Assembly (NCBI GenBank): GCA_902558395.1
Contig: CACEDS010000002.1
Location: forward strand, 162,043-197,228
Length of the DNA: 35,186 bases
Reading direction: 5' to 3'
DNA from: an uncultured SAR86 cluster bacterium
GTDB lineage: Bacteria; Pseudomonadota; Gammaproteobacteria; Magnimaribacterales; D2472
Position numbers and translations under genes: made by a program. This document shows positions 16,891 through 25,106 of this stretch, in pieces (positions within the stretch are counted from its first letter, which is position 1; every line of letters begins with the position of its first letter). The notes beneath the pieces are model-generated. The model had not been told where the DNA came from. It ran no database searches and saw nothing but the letters and a program-made list of their open reading frames with translations.

Positions 16891-18873
16891 TTATATGCTT
16901 AGAAGCGGAGCTATTACCAAACTGACGATTGCCATAACATTAATTAAAATGTTCATGGACGGGCCTGAAGTATCTTTAAAGGGGTCGCCAACCGTGTCAC
17001 CAACAACTGCTGCCGCATGTGTGTCAGAACCCTTGCCACCGAGATTGCCCTTTTCAACATATTTCTTTGCGTTGTCCCATGCTCCACCAGCATTAGCCAT
17101 CATAAGTGCAAGCGAGACACAGCCAAGAAGACCTCCTGCTAACATGCCTCCTAAAGCTTGTGCTCCAAGACCAAAACCAACAATTGCTGGCATTGATACT
17201 GCTATTATTCCTGGCCATACCATTTTCTTTAAAGCAGCTTCAGTAGCAATTTCAACACATTTTTCTGAATCAGGTTCTGCTGTGCCTTCCATTAACCCAG
17301 GTATTTCTCTAAATTGTCTTCTTATTTCATTAATCATTTCAAAAGCAGCATCACCAACAGCTGTCATGGTTATTGAAGAAACCAAGAAAGGTATACACAC
17401 TCCAATAAACATCCCAACTAAAACAATTGGCTCTGTCAGAGCTAATGTAAATGAAGGATTTTTAGCCCCTACAACAGCTGAAAATGCCGAAATAATAGCT
17501 AGAGCAGCTAGGGCTGCGGCCCCGATTGCGAAACCTTTTCCAATTGCAGCAGTAGTATTTCCTAATTCGTCTAGAGAATCAGTAATTTCTCTAACCTCTT
17601 CACCCATACCTGACATCTCAGCAATACCTCCAGCATTATCCGCAACAGGACCATATGCATCAATCGCCATTGTGATACCTACAGTTGCAAGCATGCCAAC
17701 TGCGGCAATTCCAACGCCATAAATACCTGATAATTGAGTTGAGACAAGAATAATTCCAGCCAAAATAACAATAGGTATTACAACAGACTGCATTCCAACA
17801 GATAATCCAGAAATCATTACTGTCGCAGAACCAGTTTCTCCTGATTCAGCAATTTTTCTCACAGGACTTCCACCTGTGTAATATTCTGTGATGAGTCCTA
17901 TTAATACCCCACCAACAGCTCCGGCAATAACACACCACCAAACATTCATTCCAACTCCATTAAAAGAATCGATAATAAAATAGGCCATTGCTACAAATAT
18001 TACTGGAGCTAAAAGTGTGCCAGATCTTAAAGCACTTGCAGGTGCTTTCGCAGATTGAAGTTTTACTATGAATATACCAATAATTGATGCTATCAAACCA
18101 GTTGATGCTAGTGCCAGGGGAAGCATCATCATGTCTTCATTGCCTAAAGTATATGCTATTGCTATTGATGCGATCATAGAACCGCAATATGATTCAAATA
18201 TATCTGATCCCATTCCAGCTACATCACCAACATTATCACCAACATTGTCAGCGATAACGCCTGGATTTCTTGGATCATCTTCAGGAATTCCAGCTTCAAC
18301 CTTACCAACAAGATCAGCTCCAACATCTGCACTCTTTGTAAAAATTCCACCACCTACTCTAGAAAATAGAGCTACTATAGATGCACCCATGGCAAAACCT
18401 TCAAGTTTATGTGGGTCAATACCTGCTGGAACATAAAAATAATATAAAGCTCCTAAACCTATTAAGCCCAATGATGCAACACATAAACCCATTATTGAGC
18501 CACCATAAAATGAGACTGACAAAGCTGCTGCAGGACCATCTTTTTGAGCTGCTGTTGCTGTTCTGACATTTGCTTTAGTAGCTGCATACATGCCAATAAA
18601 ACCAGCAACTGATGAACAAATTGCTCCAATAATTATAGATATTGCTGTATAAGGTCCAAGCGCGAACCATGCCAAAAGAACTATAACCACAATAAAAATT
18701 GTTAAGTATTTATATTCGGTTTTCATAAAAGCAAGTGCACCAGCATGAATCTGATCACCAATTTTTTTTACTTTATCTTCGCCGTCTGGATATTTCATCA
18801 CTAGCATATAGACTAGAGCTGCTGCTAACATTCCAACAACGCCTAAGACCGGTGGTAAAAGTAAAGTATTCAT
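16891..18873 (-). CDS. hppA: Membrane-bound ion-pumping pyrophosphatase
   Basis: mPPase couples pyrophosphate hydrolysis to pumping H+ or Na+ out of the cytoplasm. The ~660-residue polytopic protein has the catalytic signatures [22 protein letters not shown] and DNVGDNVGD, then [11 protein letters not shown] and, near the end, [14 protein letters not shown]. The motif [10 protein letters not shown] has Ala where K+-independent enzymes have Lys, indicating the K+-dependent subfamily, which includes both Na+ and H+ pumps; the ion cannot be told here. I choose ATG 18873 because GGGGA lies 7 bases upstream; an in-frame TTG one codon earlier is less likely. gltP-like and rubredoxin genes lie upstream on the same strand. 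Confidence 0.95.
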   Translation of the reverse strand: MNTLLLPPVLGVVGMLAAALVYMLVMKYPDGEDKVKKIGDQIHAGALAFMKTEYKYLTIFIVVIVLLAWFALGPYTAISIIIGAICSSVAGFIGMYAATKANVRTATAAQKDGPAAALSVSFYGGSIMGLCVASLGLIGLGALYYFYVPAGIDPHKLEGFAMGASIVALFSRVGGGIFTKSADVGADLVGKVEAGIPEDDPRNPGVIADNVGDNVGDVAGMGSDIFESYCGSMIASIAIAYTLGNEDMMMLPLALASTGLIASIIGIFIVKLQSAKAPASALRSGTLLAPVIFVAMAYFIIDSFNGVGMNVWWCVIAGAVGGVLIGLITEYYTGGSPVRKIAESGETGSATVMISGLSVGMQSVVIPIVILAGIILVSTQLSGIYGVGIAAVGMLATVGITMAIDAYGPVADNAGGIAEMSGMGEEVREITDSLDELGNTTAAIGKGFAIGAAALAALAIISAFSAVVGAKNPSFTLALTEPIVLVGMFIGVCIPFLVSSITMTAVGDAAFEMINEIRRQFREIPGLMEGTAEPDSEKCVEIATEAALKKMVWPGIIAVSMPAIVGFGLGAQALGGMLAGGLLGCVSLALMMANAGGAWDNAKKYVEKGNLGGKGSDTHAAAVVGDTVGDPFKDTSGPSMNILINVMAIVSLVIAPLLSI

Positions 18874-18900
18874 CAATATATCCCCATTTTAAAAAGATGC

Positions 18901-18909
18901 ATTCTAGCA
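18901..18909 (-). promoter_or_regulatory. Putative extended -10 promoter of hppA
   Basis: Reading on the minus strand, TGC followed by TAGAAT forms an extended -10 element about 28 bases before the hppA ATG. No convincing -35 hexamer lies 17 bases upstream, which is acceptable for an extended -10 promoter but lowers confidence. It suggests hppA can be transcribed separately from the upstream symporter gene. Confidence 0.4.
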
Positions 18910-18938
18910 AATTATTATAAAAAAGACGTTATTTTTAA

Positions 18939-20189
18939 TTATTTATTGAATAAATTTTTATCAATTAGGTTCTCTGAATCTGCAACTATACATGCAACAG
19001 CAGCATCTCCTGTTACGTTAACTGAAGTACGTAACATATCTAAAATTCTATCAACAGCTAAAATTATTCCAATAGCTTCTAGCGGCAAGCCAAATTGCTG
19101 CAAAATAATTACTAAGGTTATTGTTCCTGCTGAGGGAACGGCCGCAGTACCAATTGAAGTTACAACAGCAAGAATCACTACTTGGATATATTGAAAAAGC
19201 GTTAAGTCTATTCCAGACATTTGTGCGATAAAAACTGTAGCCATGCCCTGCATAATTGCAGTTCCATCCATATTAATTGTAGCTCCAACAGGAATTACAA
19301 AAGAGGAAACGTTTTTATTTACCCCTAAATTATCTTGGACAGTTTTTAACGTTACAGGAATGGTTGCTGCGCTTGAGGATGTTGAAAAAGCAAATATAGC
19401 AACATCTTTCATTTTTTTGTAAAAAGTAGGCAAGCTTAGATTAGTAAATAACTTTAGGATTAGTGAATAGGTAAAGATTGCATGAATTAACAATACTATT
19501 ATTAGCAAAAGTACATATTTAAAAGCCTCTTGGAAGATATCTAATCCATCTGTAATTACAAATTTACCAATTAAGCAAAATACCCCAATTGGCGCAAAAG
19601 ATATAATCATTATGACTAGCTGCATAAACACAGTATTTAGTTTTTCAAATGATTCGCTGAAGTTATTTGTAAGATGGTTTGTTTTATTCAATGCAAGGCC
19701 AAATAAAATGCTAAAGAAAACAACTGCTAGCATCTGATTTTGTGCCATAGCTTCAATGATATTTGATGGAAAAATATCTAAAATTGTTTCATATATTCCC
19801 TGTCCTTTTGGTAGCTGATCTGGCGGTGCAATTTCTGACGAATACCCTGCGCCTGGTTTAAAGATGGAGCCAATAAATAAAGATAGAGAAACAGCTATAG
19901 CGGTAGTTGATAAATAAAGAGTGATTGTTTTTAAAGTTATATTGCCTAAGCTTTGCATACTAGTAAGAGATGAGATACCAGATACTAAAGAAAAGAATAC
20001 CAAAGGAACAATTAAAAGCTTAAGTAGATTTATAAAAATAGCACTACCTAAATTAAAGACATATACTTTAATAAACTCTAGGAAACTGTCTGAGAAAAAA
20101 CTTACATAGTATAGAAGAGAGCCAACTACAAAACCCAAAAACATTCCAAGTAAAATATTTCTTGTTAAATTTTTGGGAGTTTCAATCAT
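18939..20189 (-). CDS. Dicarboxylate/amino acid:cation symporter (DAACS family)
   Basis: The 416-residue inner-membrane transporter has many hydrophobic segments and the family signatures: a serine-rich re-entrant loop [14 protein letters not shown], the NMDGTA cation/substrate motif in [27 protein letters not shown] and [21 protein letters not shown]. The Arg in TM8 ([16 protein letters not shown]) typically selects acidic substrates, so glutamate, aspartate or C4-dicarboxylates are likely. It is GltP/GltT-like, but the exact substrate is not certain. Its ATG overlaps the TGA of the upstream rubredoxin gene. Confidence 0.9.
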   Translation of the reverse strand: MIETPKNLTRNILLGMFLGFVVGSLLYYVSFFSDSFLEFIKVYVFNLGSAIFINLLKLLIVPLVFFSLVSGISSLTSMQSLGNITLKTITLYLSTTAIAVSLSLFIGSIFKPGAGYSSEIAPPDQLPKGQGIYETILDIFPSNIIEAMAQNQMLAVVFFSILFGLALNKTNHLTNNFSESFEKLNTVFMQLVIMIISFAPIGVFCLIGKFVITDGLDIFQEAFKYVLLLIIVLLIHAIFTYSLILKLFTNLSLPTFYKKMKDVAIFAFSTSSSAATIPVTLKTVQDNLGVNKNVSSFVIPVGATINMDGTAIMQGMATVFIAQMSGIDLTLFQYIQVVILAVVTSIGTAAVPSAGTITLVIILQQFGLPLEAIGIILAVDRILDMLRTSVNVTGDAAVACIVADSENLIDKNLFNK

Positions 20190-20365
20190 TCTATCTCAAT
20201 CATATCAAAATCTTCTTTTCCAACACCACACTCTGGACACAACCAATCTTCAGGCACGTCTTCCCATCTTGTCCCAGGCTCTATTCCATCTTCAGGCCAG
20301 CCCAAAGCTTCATCATATATTAGACCACAAACAATACATTCATACTTTTTTAATTTCATATCCAT
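20186..20365 (-). CDS. Rubredoxin
   Basis: This 59-residue protein is a complete rubredoxin: [38 protein letters not shown] and GKEDF. Cys10, Cys13, Cys43 and Cys46 form the two CxxCG knuckles that bind one iron. Rubredoxins carry single electrons, for example to alkane hydroxylases or in oxidative-stress and haem/cofactor reactions; the partner here is not visible. ATG at 20365 (a second ATG two codons later is possible). Its TGA overlaps the ATG of the symporter gene as ATGA. The gene is easily missed because of its size; a plus-strand frame over the same bases has no recognisable content. Confidence 0.93.
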   Translation of the reverse strand: MDMKLKKYECIVCGLIYDEALGWPEDGIEPGTRWEDVPEDWLCPECGVGKEDFDMIEIE

Positions 20366-20401
20366 ATTTTTTAATTTTACTTTGATTAAAAGTGTGGGCG
20401 T

Positions 20402-20407
20402 TATAAT
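20402..20407 (+). promoter_or_regulatory. Putative -10 element upstream of ubiC
   Basis: A perfect TATAAT lies 21 bases before the ubiC ATG in the 63-base gap between the divergent rubredoxin and ubiC genes. The best -35-like hexamer, TTGATT at 20382-20387, is only 14 bases away, which is short, so the -35 is uncertain. Confidence 0.45.
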
Positions 20408-20428
20408 ATCAGATTTATCGAGTAATTA

Positions 20429-20926
20429 ATGAAGCTTAAGAAAATATCATCTTGGAAAAATTTTGAATCTATTGAATCAAAAATATCAAAAAATGAAATA
20501 CGTTCGTGGTTGCTTGAAAATGGCCCCATAACCAAAAGAATAAAAAAAAATGGATCATTTAAACTTCATCTTATTCAAGATGAATTATCTTTTATAGAAC
20601 AAGAAGATAAAGACTTTATCGACTGTACATCTAATGAAATAAAGTTAAGAGAAGTAATTCTTTTTTGCAATGATGAGCCAATAGTTTTTGCTCAAACAAT
20701 AATCCCTGTTGAAACAATTTCAAAAGGATTGGAGCAACTAGGAAATCTTGGAAATAAACCCCTTGGTGATATCCTCTTTGAGAAAGATATTTTTACTAAA
20801 GATAAAGTCGTTTATGCTTTGTTTAAAAACGCTTCAAGCTTGTATTGGGGCAGAAAAGCAAAATATTTAGTTAAAGGCTATAAATTCTCAGTGATGGAAA
20901 TTTTTTTAATAGATACAGATGATTAG
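20429..20926 (+). CDS. ubiC: Chorismate lyase
   Basis: UbiC converts chorismate to 4-hydroxybenzoate and pyruvate, the first step of ubiquinone synthesis. The 165-residue protein matches the family: REVILFCNDEPIVFAQTIIP (product-binding Arg in REV), LEQLGNLGNKPLGDILF and SSLYWGRKAKYLVKGYKFSVMEIFL. Its pairing with ubiA, overlapping by 8 bases, is the E. coli ubiCA arrangement and strongly supports the call despite the family's low sequence conservation. Confidence 0.93.
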   Translation: MKLKKISSWKNFESIESKISKNEIRSWLLENGPITKRIKKNGSFKLHLIQDELSFIEQEDKDFIDCTSNEIKLREVILFCNDEPIVFAQTIIPVETISKGLEQLGNLGNKPLGDILFEKDIFTKDKVVYALFKNASSLYWGRKAKYLVKGYKFSVMEIFLIDTDD

Positions 20927-21773
20927 TAAATTAATGATTTATTTAAGGCTTGCTAGGCTGGACAAGCCTGTGGGCATTTATCTTTTACTCTGGCCATCAC
21001 TAATGGGGCTTATGTTGGGAGCTCTCAATGAGGGTTATATCGATTTTGAAAATTACCTTATTGTATTAGCTGGGGCAATCCTAGTAAGGTCTTGTGGCTG
21101 TGTGATTAATGATATTAGTGATTATAAGTTTGATAAATTAGTTTCAAGAACGAAAGATAGGCCAATTGCTAAAGGTGAGGTAAGCCTCAAAGGCGCATGG
21201 ATATTTTTCTTCATAGTGGCATCTTTTTGTTTGAGTCTTCTGATGTTCGTACCAAAGACAACTGTTCAAATTTCATTGTTTATCGCCATTTTTATCTTAA
21301 TATACCCGCTGACAAAAAGATTTTTAAAAGCACCTCAATTTTTTCTGGGCATAACCTTTGGATCAGGAACTCTAATATCTTATAGTCTTGTATCAACAAA
21401 CTTCACCTTATCAATATTGCTTCTATTTATAGGAACGGTTTTGTGGATCATTAGTTTTGATACTATTTATGCGCTAGAAGACATAGAAGATGATAAATTA
21501 ATTGGAATTAATTCAACTCCAATATTGTGGGGAGATAAAGCAATAATAATTAGCAAGATTCTTCATTTATTATTTTATTTCTCTCTTTTATTAATATTTT
21601 TTATTAATCAATTTTCACCTTTGTTTCTTGCAATATTATTGCTATTGTTCTGTATTTATTTTTACCAAAATAGTCTTGTTAATCAGGGGAAATACTTAAA
21701 ATCATTCAAAATGAATAATTGGGTTGGCATGATAGCTTCGATTGGCTTTGTAATCGAAATTTTTCTGATCTAG
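20919..21773 (+). CDS. ubiA: 4-hydroxybenzoate octaprenyltransferase
   Basis: UbiA attaches the polyprenyl tail to 4-hydroxybenzoate in the inner membrane. The first Asp-rich motif NDISDYKFD (residues 64-72) and the second, DTIYALEDIEDD, are both present, as is RLDKPVGIYLLLWPSLMGL at the N-terminus. About eight hydrophobic segments fit the membrane prenyltransferase fold, and 284 residues is normal. It overlaps ubiC; an internal ATG five codons in (MIYLRLARLDKP) is an alternative start. Confidence 0.95.
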   Translation: MISKLMIYLRLARLDKPVGIYLLLWPSLMGLMLGALNEGYIDFENYLIVLAGAILVRSCGCVINDISDYKFDKLVSRTKDRPIAKGEVSLKGAWIFFFIVASFCLSLLMFVPKTTVQISLFIAIFILIYPLTKRFLKAPQFFLGITFGSGTLISYSLVSTNFTLSILLLFIGTVLWIISFDTIYALEDIEDDKLIGINSTPILWGDKAIIISKILHLLFYFSLLLIFFINQFSPLFLAILLLLFCIYFYQNSLVNQGKYLKSFKMNNWVGMIASIGFVIEIFLI

Positions 21774-21783
21774 GCATCTTGAA

Positions 21784-22920
21784 ATGAAAAGCAAATTTAT
21801 TGAAAGCTTATCTGAAATTTCATCTGTTGATTTCAATCAGATCATTGATGAAAAAGATGAGCCTTTCATGTCATATGAATATCTCTATGCATTGGAACAA
21901 AGTAAATCTGTTCACGCAAATAATGGCTGGCAATCATTTCACTTAACTCTGGCTGAAAAGGAAGATCTTTCAGGCTTTATTCCGATATACAAAAAAAACA
22001 ATAGTCATGGAGAATTTGTTTTTGATCATCAATGGTCTTATGCCCTAAGAAGAGCAAATAGAGATTATTATCCAAAATTACTTAGTGCTATTCCCTTTAC
22101 TCCTTGTGAGACAAGAAAATTTATAACTTCTCAATCTATTAACATCGAGAGTTTTACTAAACCAGTAATTGATTACATGAAAAAAAATGATATAGAGACA
22201 TGGCACATTCTTTTTCCAGACAAAAAACTTGCTAAAACTCTTATTGAAAACAATTTTATAGAGAGAAGTGGGTACAGGTTTGTCTGGAATAACAAAGAAT
22301 ATGAAAACTTTAATGACTTTCTTAAAATCTTTACTTCAAGACAAAGAAAAAATATTAAATCTGAAAGAAAGAAAATTCATGACTCAGGAATCAGTTTTTC
22401 AGTAAAAGATAATACTAATGTGACATTAGATGATTGGCTTGTTTTTTACGAATTTTATAAATCTACTTATCATGAACGAATGCAGGCGCCCTATCTTAAT
22501 TTTGATTTTTTTAATTTAGTCCACAAGTATAAAGATGCTCTTTGCCCTGTTATTTTTTTTGCTGAACTTGAAGGAAATAAAATTGCTGGATCACTATGCT
22601 TTCAAAGTAAAGATACTCTTTATGGAAGACATTGGGGCTCATCAATAAATATTGATAGCTTGCATTTCGAATGTTGTTATTATCAAGGGATTGAATACTG
22701 CATAAAAAATGGGATTAGCTTTTTTGATCCTGGCGTTCAAGGAGAACATAAAATTAGGAGGGGTTTTGAGCCAAGAGCCTCTAACTCATATCATTATGTA
22801 TTACATGAAGATTTTAGAGCAGCCATTGAATCTTTTTGTAAAGAAGAAGAAATTAGCATAAAAAAATATTTAGCAGCTTGCAGTGAATATACACCTATAA
22901 AAAAAGAATATAGAATTTAG
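21784..22920 (+). CDS. FemAB/GNAT-like protein of the COG3146 (DUF482) group
   Basis: The 378-residue protein looks like the family often labelled peptidogalycan biosynthesis or GNAT N-acetyltransferase. It has an early PFMSYEYLYALEQSKSV segment, SGFIPIYKKNNSHGEFVFDH, FTSRQRKNIKSERKKIH, and a C-terminal half with GRHWGSS, HFECCYYQGIEYCIKNG, FFDPGVQGEHKIRRGFEP. These proteins have two acetyltransferase-like halves, as in FemAB aminoacyl transferases. The biochemical role is not established. It lies between ubiA and yqiB on the same strand, with 10- and 2-base gaps. Confidence 0.8.
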   Translation: MKSKFIESLSEISSVDFNQIIDEKDEPFMSYEYLYALEQSKSVHANNGWQSFHLTLAEKEDLSGFIPIYKKNNSHGEFVFDHQWSYALRRANRDYYPKLLSAIPFTPCETRKFITSQSINIESFTKPVIDYMKKNDIETWHILFPDKKLAKTLIENNFIERSGYRFVWNNKEYENFNDFLKIFTSRQRKNIKSERKKIHDSGISFSVKDNTNVTLDDWLVFYEFYKSTYHERMQAPYLNFDFFNLVHKYKDALCPVIFFAELEGNKIAGSLCFQSKDTLYGRHWGSSINIDSLHFECCYYQGIEYCIKNGISFFDPGVQGEHKIRRGFEPRASNSYHYVLHEDFRAAIESFCKEEEISIKKYLAACSEYTPIKKEYRI

Positions 22921-22922
22921 GT

Positions 22923-23369
22923 ATGTTAAAAACATTGCCTGCAACTTCTCATCATCTGACAGTGTGTGAAGCAAATTTTATTAGGCTTAAAAAATTATTA
23001 AATAATTATTTATCAGATGAAGTCTTTTTTGAATCTATTAACCCAAATCAATCTTCTCTAAAAATTAATTTTCTTGTATTAAGTAAAACCAAACACACAA
23101 TAATTCTTGAAGCTAAACAGAGTGGAGATAAAAAAAATATTCACAGTAACTTTGTGCTAAGGGTTCAAATCAGCTTAGATGCAAAACTAGCAGAAGTTTT
23201 ATCTTATCAAGGTGAAAAACCTCTTCCTTTTTTTATGAATCAATCAAAAAGACAATCATTTGATGAGAAACTTCAGCAAAATAAATTCTTTACAGAATGG
23301 TTAGAAAGTATTTTTGTCTCAGGTATTTCAGGTAAGGAGCAAATTATTAGTTTATTAAATAATGACTAA
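22923..23369 (+). CDS. yqiB: DUF1249 protein YqiB
   Basis: The 148-residue soluble protein matches the YqiB/DUF1249 family: an N-terminal helical segment HHLTVCEANFIRLKKLL, then a beta-rich middle (FLVLSKTKHTIILEAKQ, RVQISLDAKLAEVLSYQG) and the end KRQSFDEKLQQNKFFTEWLESIF. Function is unknown. Its overlap with yqiA by 8 bases reproduces the yqiB-yqiA neighbourhood seen near parE/nudF in E. coli, although those genes are not in this window. Confidence 0.85.
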   Translation: MLKTLPATSHHLTVCEANFIRLKKLLNNYLSDEVFFESINPNQSSLKINFLVLSKTKHTIILEAKQSGDKKNIHSNFVLRVQISLDAKLAEVLSYQGEKPLPFFMNQSKRQSFDEKLQQNKFFTEWLESIFVSGISGKEQIISLLNND

Positions 23370-23937
23370 CACTATTCTTTATTTTCACGGATTTAAATCT
23401 TCTAGTGATTCTGGTAAAGCTCAGGAGTTTAAAAAATTTACAGAAAATAAGACATCTCAAACAAAGATTATAATTCCCGACTTAAAAGATGATTTCAAAG
23501 AAGCACACAAACAAATAGAAAGCCTTATTGATAAAAATAGTCCAAATATTTTATATATGGGGAGCTCATTAGGAGGTTATTATGCGCTTTATTTTGCGCA
23601 ACTTTATAAATCTAAATCAGTACTAATTAACCCGGCTATACCTCCACTGAAAGATTTTGAGATTCATCTTGGCAAAAATGAAAATTACGCTACTGGAAAT
23701 AAATTTACTATTTCAAAAGATGATATTTCTTATGTTAGAAGTCTTCATCATAAGAAAATTTTAGAACCGAAAAATAATTTAATACTATTAGAATCTGGTG
23801 ATGAAATTCTCAACTATGTTGAATCTTCTAGTTATTTCAGAGGTTCTTATATAGATATATTTTATGGTGGAAATCACTCATATACATCCATTAAAGAAAA
23901 ATTTACAAAAATCAAAGATTTTTTTAATCTAAAATAA
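23362..23937 (+). CDS. yqiA: YqiA-family alpha/beta hydrolase
   Basis: The 191-residue esterase-like protein has LYFHGFKSSSDSGKAQ (oxyanion-side HGF motif), the nucleophile elbow GSSLGG with Ser69, and C-terminal GGNHSY supplying the catalytic His; the acid is probably in LLESGDEIL. E. coli YqiA hydrolyses short acyl-CoA esters in vitro, but its true substrate is not known. It follows yqiB with an 8-base overlap. No T-rich terminator follows; the palindrome just after the stop is better explained as an NtrC-like site. Confidence 0.88.
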   Translation: MTNTILYFHGFKSSSDSGKAQEFKKFTENKTSQTKIIIPDLKDDFKEAHKQIESLIDKNSPNILYMGSSLGGYYALYFAQLYKSKSVLINPAIPPLKDFEIHLGKNENYATGNKFTISKDDISYVRSLHHKKILEPKNNLILLESGDEILNYVESSSYFRGSYIDIFYGGNHSYTSIKEKFTKIKDFFNLK

Positions 23938-23938
23938 T

Positions 23939-23955
23939 TGCATTAATTTAATGCA
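23939..23955 (+). promoter_or_regulatory. Upstream NtrC-like binding site of glnA
   Basis: TGCATTAATTTAATGCA is a perfect 17-bp palindrome (extended to 19 bp by flanking T and A) with the layout of the NtrC site TGCACC-N5-GGTGCA, differing at the inner bases of each half. Its centre (23947) is about 104 bp before the predicted sigma-54 start and 30 bp, nearly three helical turns, from the next site. Confidence 0.6.
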
Positions 23956-23968
23956 ATATCAATATAAA

Positions 23969-23985
23969 TGCACTAAAATAGCGCA
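23969..23985 (+). promoter_or_regulatory. Downstream NtrC-like binding site of glnA
   Basis: TGCACTAAAATAGCGCA matches TGCACC-N5-GGTGCA in 9 of 12 specified positions and keeps the two-fold symmetry except for one base. Its centre (23977) is about 74 bp upstream of the predicted transcription start. With the site at 23939-23955 it resembles the paired NtrC enhancer of E. coli glnA, whose sites are also about three turns apart. Confidence 0.7.
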
Positions 23986-23988
23986 CAA

Positions 23989-24020
23989 ATAGTTCAAATA
24001 TTGTGCATATAGTTCAAATA
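23989..24020 (+). repeat. Two direct repeats of ATAGTTCAAATA, 20-bp period
   Basis: Exact 12-base copies lie at 23989-24000 and 24009-24020, between the NtrC-like sites and the sigma-54 promoter. Extending upstream, 15 of 18 bases agree at the 20-bp period, placing both copies on the same helix face. No known site was recognised; they could bind a further regulator or a bending protein. Confidence 0.75.
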
Positions 24021-24024
24021 ATAA

Positions 24025-24040
24025 TGGCATGTAAATTGCT
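24025..24040 (+). promoter_or_regulatory. Sigma-54 (-24/-12) promoter of glnA
   Basis: TGGCATGTAAATTGCT matches the RpoN consensus TGGCAYRNNNNTTGCW at every specified position, with GG and GC at the required 10-base spacing. The predicted start is near 24051, leaving a leader of about 28 bases that contains AGGAG before the ATG at 24080. Confidence 0.9.
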
Positions 24041-24079
24041 TTATTAATAATGCTAAATAAAATTTTATTAGGAGAAATA

Positions 24080-25060
24080 ATGGCAGAATATAAAACTTAT
24101 GAATACATATGGCTAGATGGTTACCAGCCTGAAGCCAATATGAGAAGTAAGGTGAAGGCTACTGAAGCTGATACACCTCCAGATTGGTCATTTGATGGAT
24201 CATCTACACAACAAGCAGAGGGTGGTAGCTCTGATTGTTTACTTTTACCTGTTCAGACTTATGCTAACCCAAATGGACATGATATCGTTATGACTGAAGT
24301 TCAAGCAGCTGACCACACTACTCACCCATCTAATTACAGAGCAGCAGCCGCTGAGGTTGTTAGTGATGAATGGTGGTTTGGTTTTGAACAAGAATTCTTT
24401 TTTACAGACCCTGAGACAGGCGAGCCTCTTGGTTGGGAAAGTGGCACTCCTAAAGAACAAGGAGAATACTATTGCGGTGTTGGTGCGGGTAATGTTGTTG
24501 GAAGAGAAATTTCTGATGCACATCTACAAGCATGTCTTGATCTAGGAATTACGCTTACAGGTACAAATGCAGAGGTTGCTCTTGGACAATGGGAATACCA
24601 ATGTTTTGGTAAAGGTATTAAGGCAGCTGATGATCTTTGGGTTAGTAGATATTTGCTATTTAAAATTGCCGAAGAGTTTGGAGTTGGTGTAAACATTCAT
24701 CCTAAACCTAAAACAGGTGATTGGAATGGTTCTGGTATGCATACTAACTTCTCAAATGAAGCGATGAGAACTGGTGGTTCTGAAGAGCTATTTAACTCAT
24801 ACTGTGACAAGCTTGGTGAAGTTCATGAAGAAGGTATCGCGTCTTATGGATCAGATAATGACATGAGGCTTACTGGATTACATGAAACGCAAAGCATTGA
24901 TAAATTCTCATATGGTGTAAGTGACAGGGGTGCAAGTATAAGAATTCCTGTTTATACCGTTGAGCATAACTGGAATGGTTATTTGGAAGACAGAAGGCCT
25001 GCTTCTAATGCTGATCCTTATAAAATTTTGGCACATATTGTGGGAACATTAACCAAGTAA
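24080..25060 (+). CDS. glnII: Glutamine synthetase type II (eukaryote-like GSII)
   Basis: This enzyme forms glutamine from glutamate, ammonia and ATP. The 326-residue length, EYIWLDGY at the N-terminus, DWSFDGSSTQQAEG, GFEQEFFF, HPKPKTGDWNGSGMHTNFS and the C-terminal SIRIPVYTVEHNWNGYLEDRRPASNADPY are those of GSII, as in Rhizobium GlnII and eukaryotes, not the ~470-residue GSI of most gammaproteobacteria. GSII lacks the adenylylation tyrosine of GSI, so GlnE control cannot apply. ATG 24080 is chosen because AGGAG is 5 bases upstream and the sigma-54 start (~24051) excludes the in-frame ATG at 24050. ntrB and ntrC follow. Confidence 0.95.
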   Translation: MAEYKTYEYIWLDGYQPEANMRSKVKATEADTPPDWSFDGSSTQQAEGGSSDCLLLPVQTYANPNGHDIVMTEVQAADHTTHPSNYRAAAAEVVSDEWWFGFEQEFFFTDPETGEPLGWESGTPKEQGEYYCGVGAGNVVGREISDAHLQACLDLGITLTGTNAEVALGQWEYQCFGKGIKAADDLWVSRYLLFKIAEEFGVGVNIHPKPKTGDWNGSGMHTNFSNEAMRTGGSEELFNSYCDKLGEVHEEGIASYGSDNDMRLTGLHETQSIDKFSYGVSDRGASIRIPVYTVEHNWNGYLEDRRPASNADPYKILAHIVGTLTK

Positions 25061-25073
25061 TCTCACTAAAAAT

Positions 25074-25099
25074 ATCGACTCCTTGTAAAAGGAGTCGAT
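25074..25099 (+). terminator. Perfect hairpin between glnII and ntrB, overlapping the ntrB ribosome-binding sequence
   Basis: An 11-bp perfect stem (ATCGACTCCTT at 25074-25084 with AAGGAGTCGAT at 25089-25099, loop GTAA) lies 13 bases after the glnII stop. It is followed by TCTCTT, a poor U run, so termination is probably partial. Its right arm contains AAGGAG, the only Shine-Dalgarno-like sequence before the ntrB ATG at 25107. It may therefore lower both transcription and translation of ntrBC relative to glnII. Confidence 0.75.
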
Positions 25100-25106
25100 T
25101 CTCTTA

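Noticed and set aside
16895-17722. A 275-codon plus-strand open frame opposite hppA
   Set aside because: It is antisense to a fully conserved pyrophosphatase; its Ala/Pro/Ile-rich translation is the reverse reading of membrane-helix codons and matches no family.
20173-20385. A 70-codon plus-strand open frame
   Set aside because: It is antisense to the rubredoxin gene, which has all four cysteines and family motifs.
23938-23956. The palindrome after yqiA as an intrinsic terminator
   Set aside because: There is no U run after it, and its 17-bp core spacing and distance to the second site fit an NtrC-like operator better.
24050-24079. An upstream in-frame ATG that would add ten residues to glutamine synthetase
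   Set aside because: It lies at or before the predicted sigma-54 transcription start, whereas ATG 24080 has AGGAG at ideal spacing and gives the GSII N-terminus.
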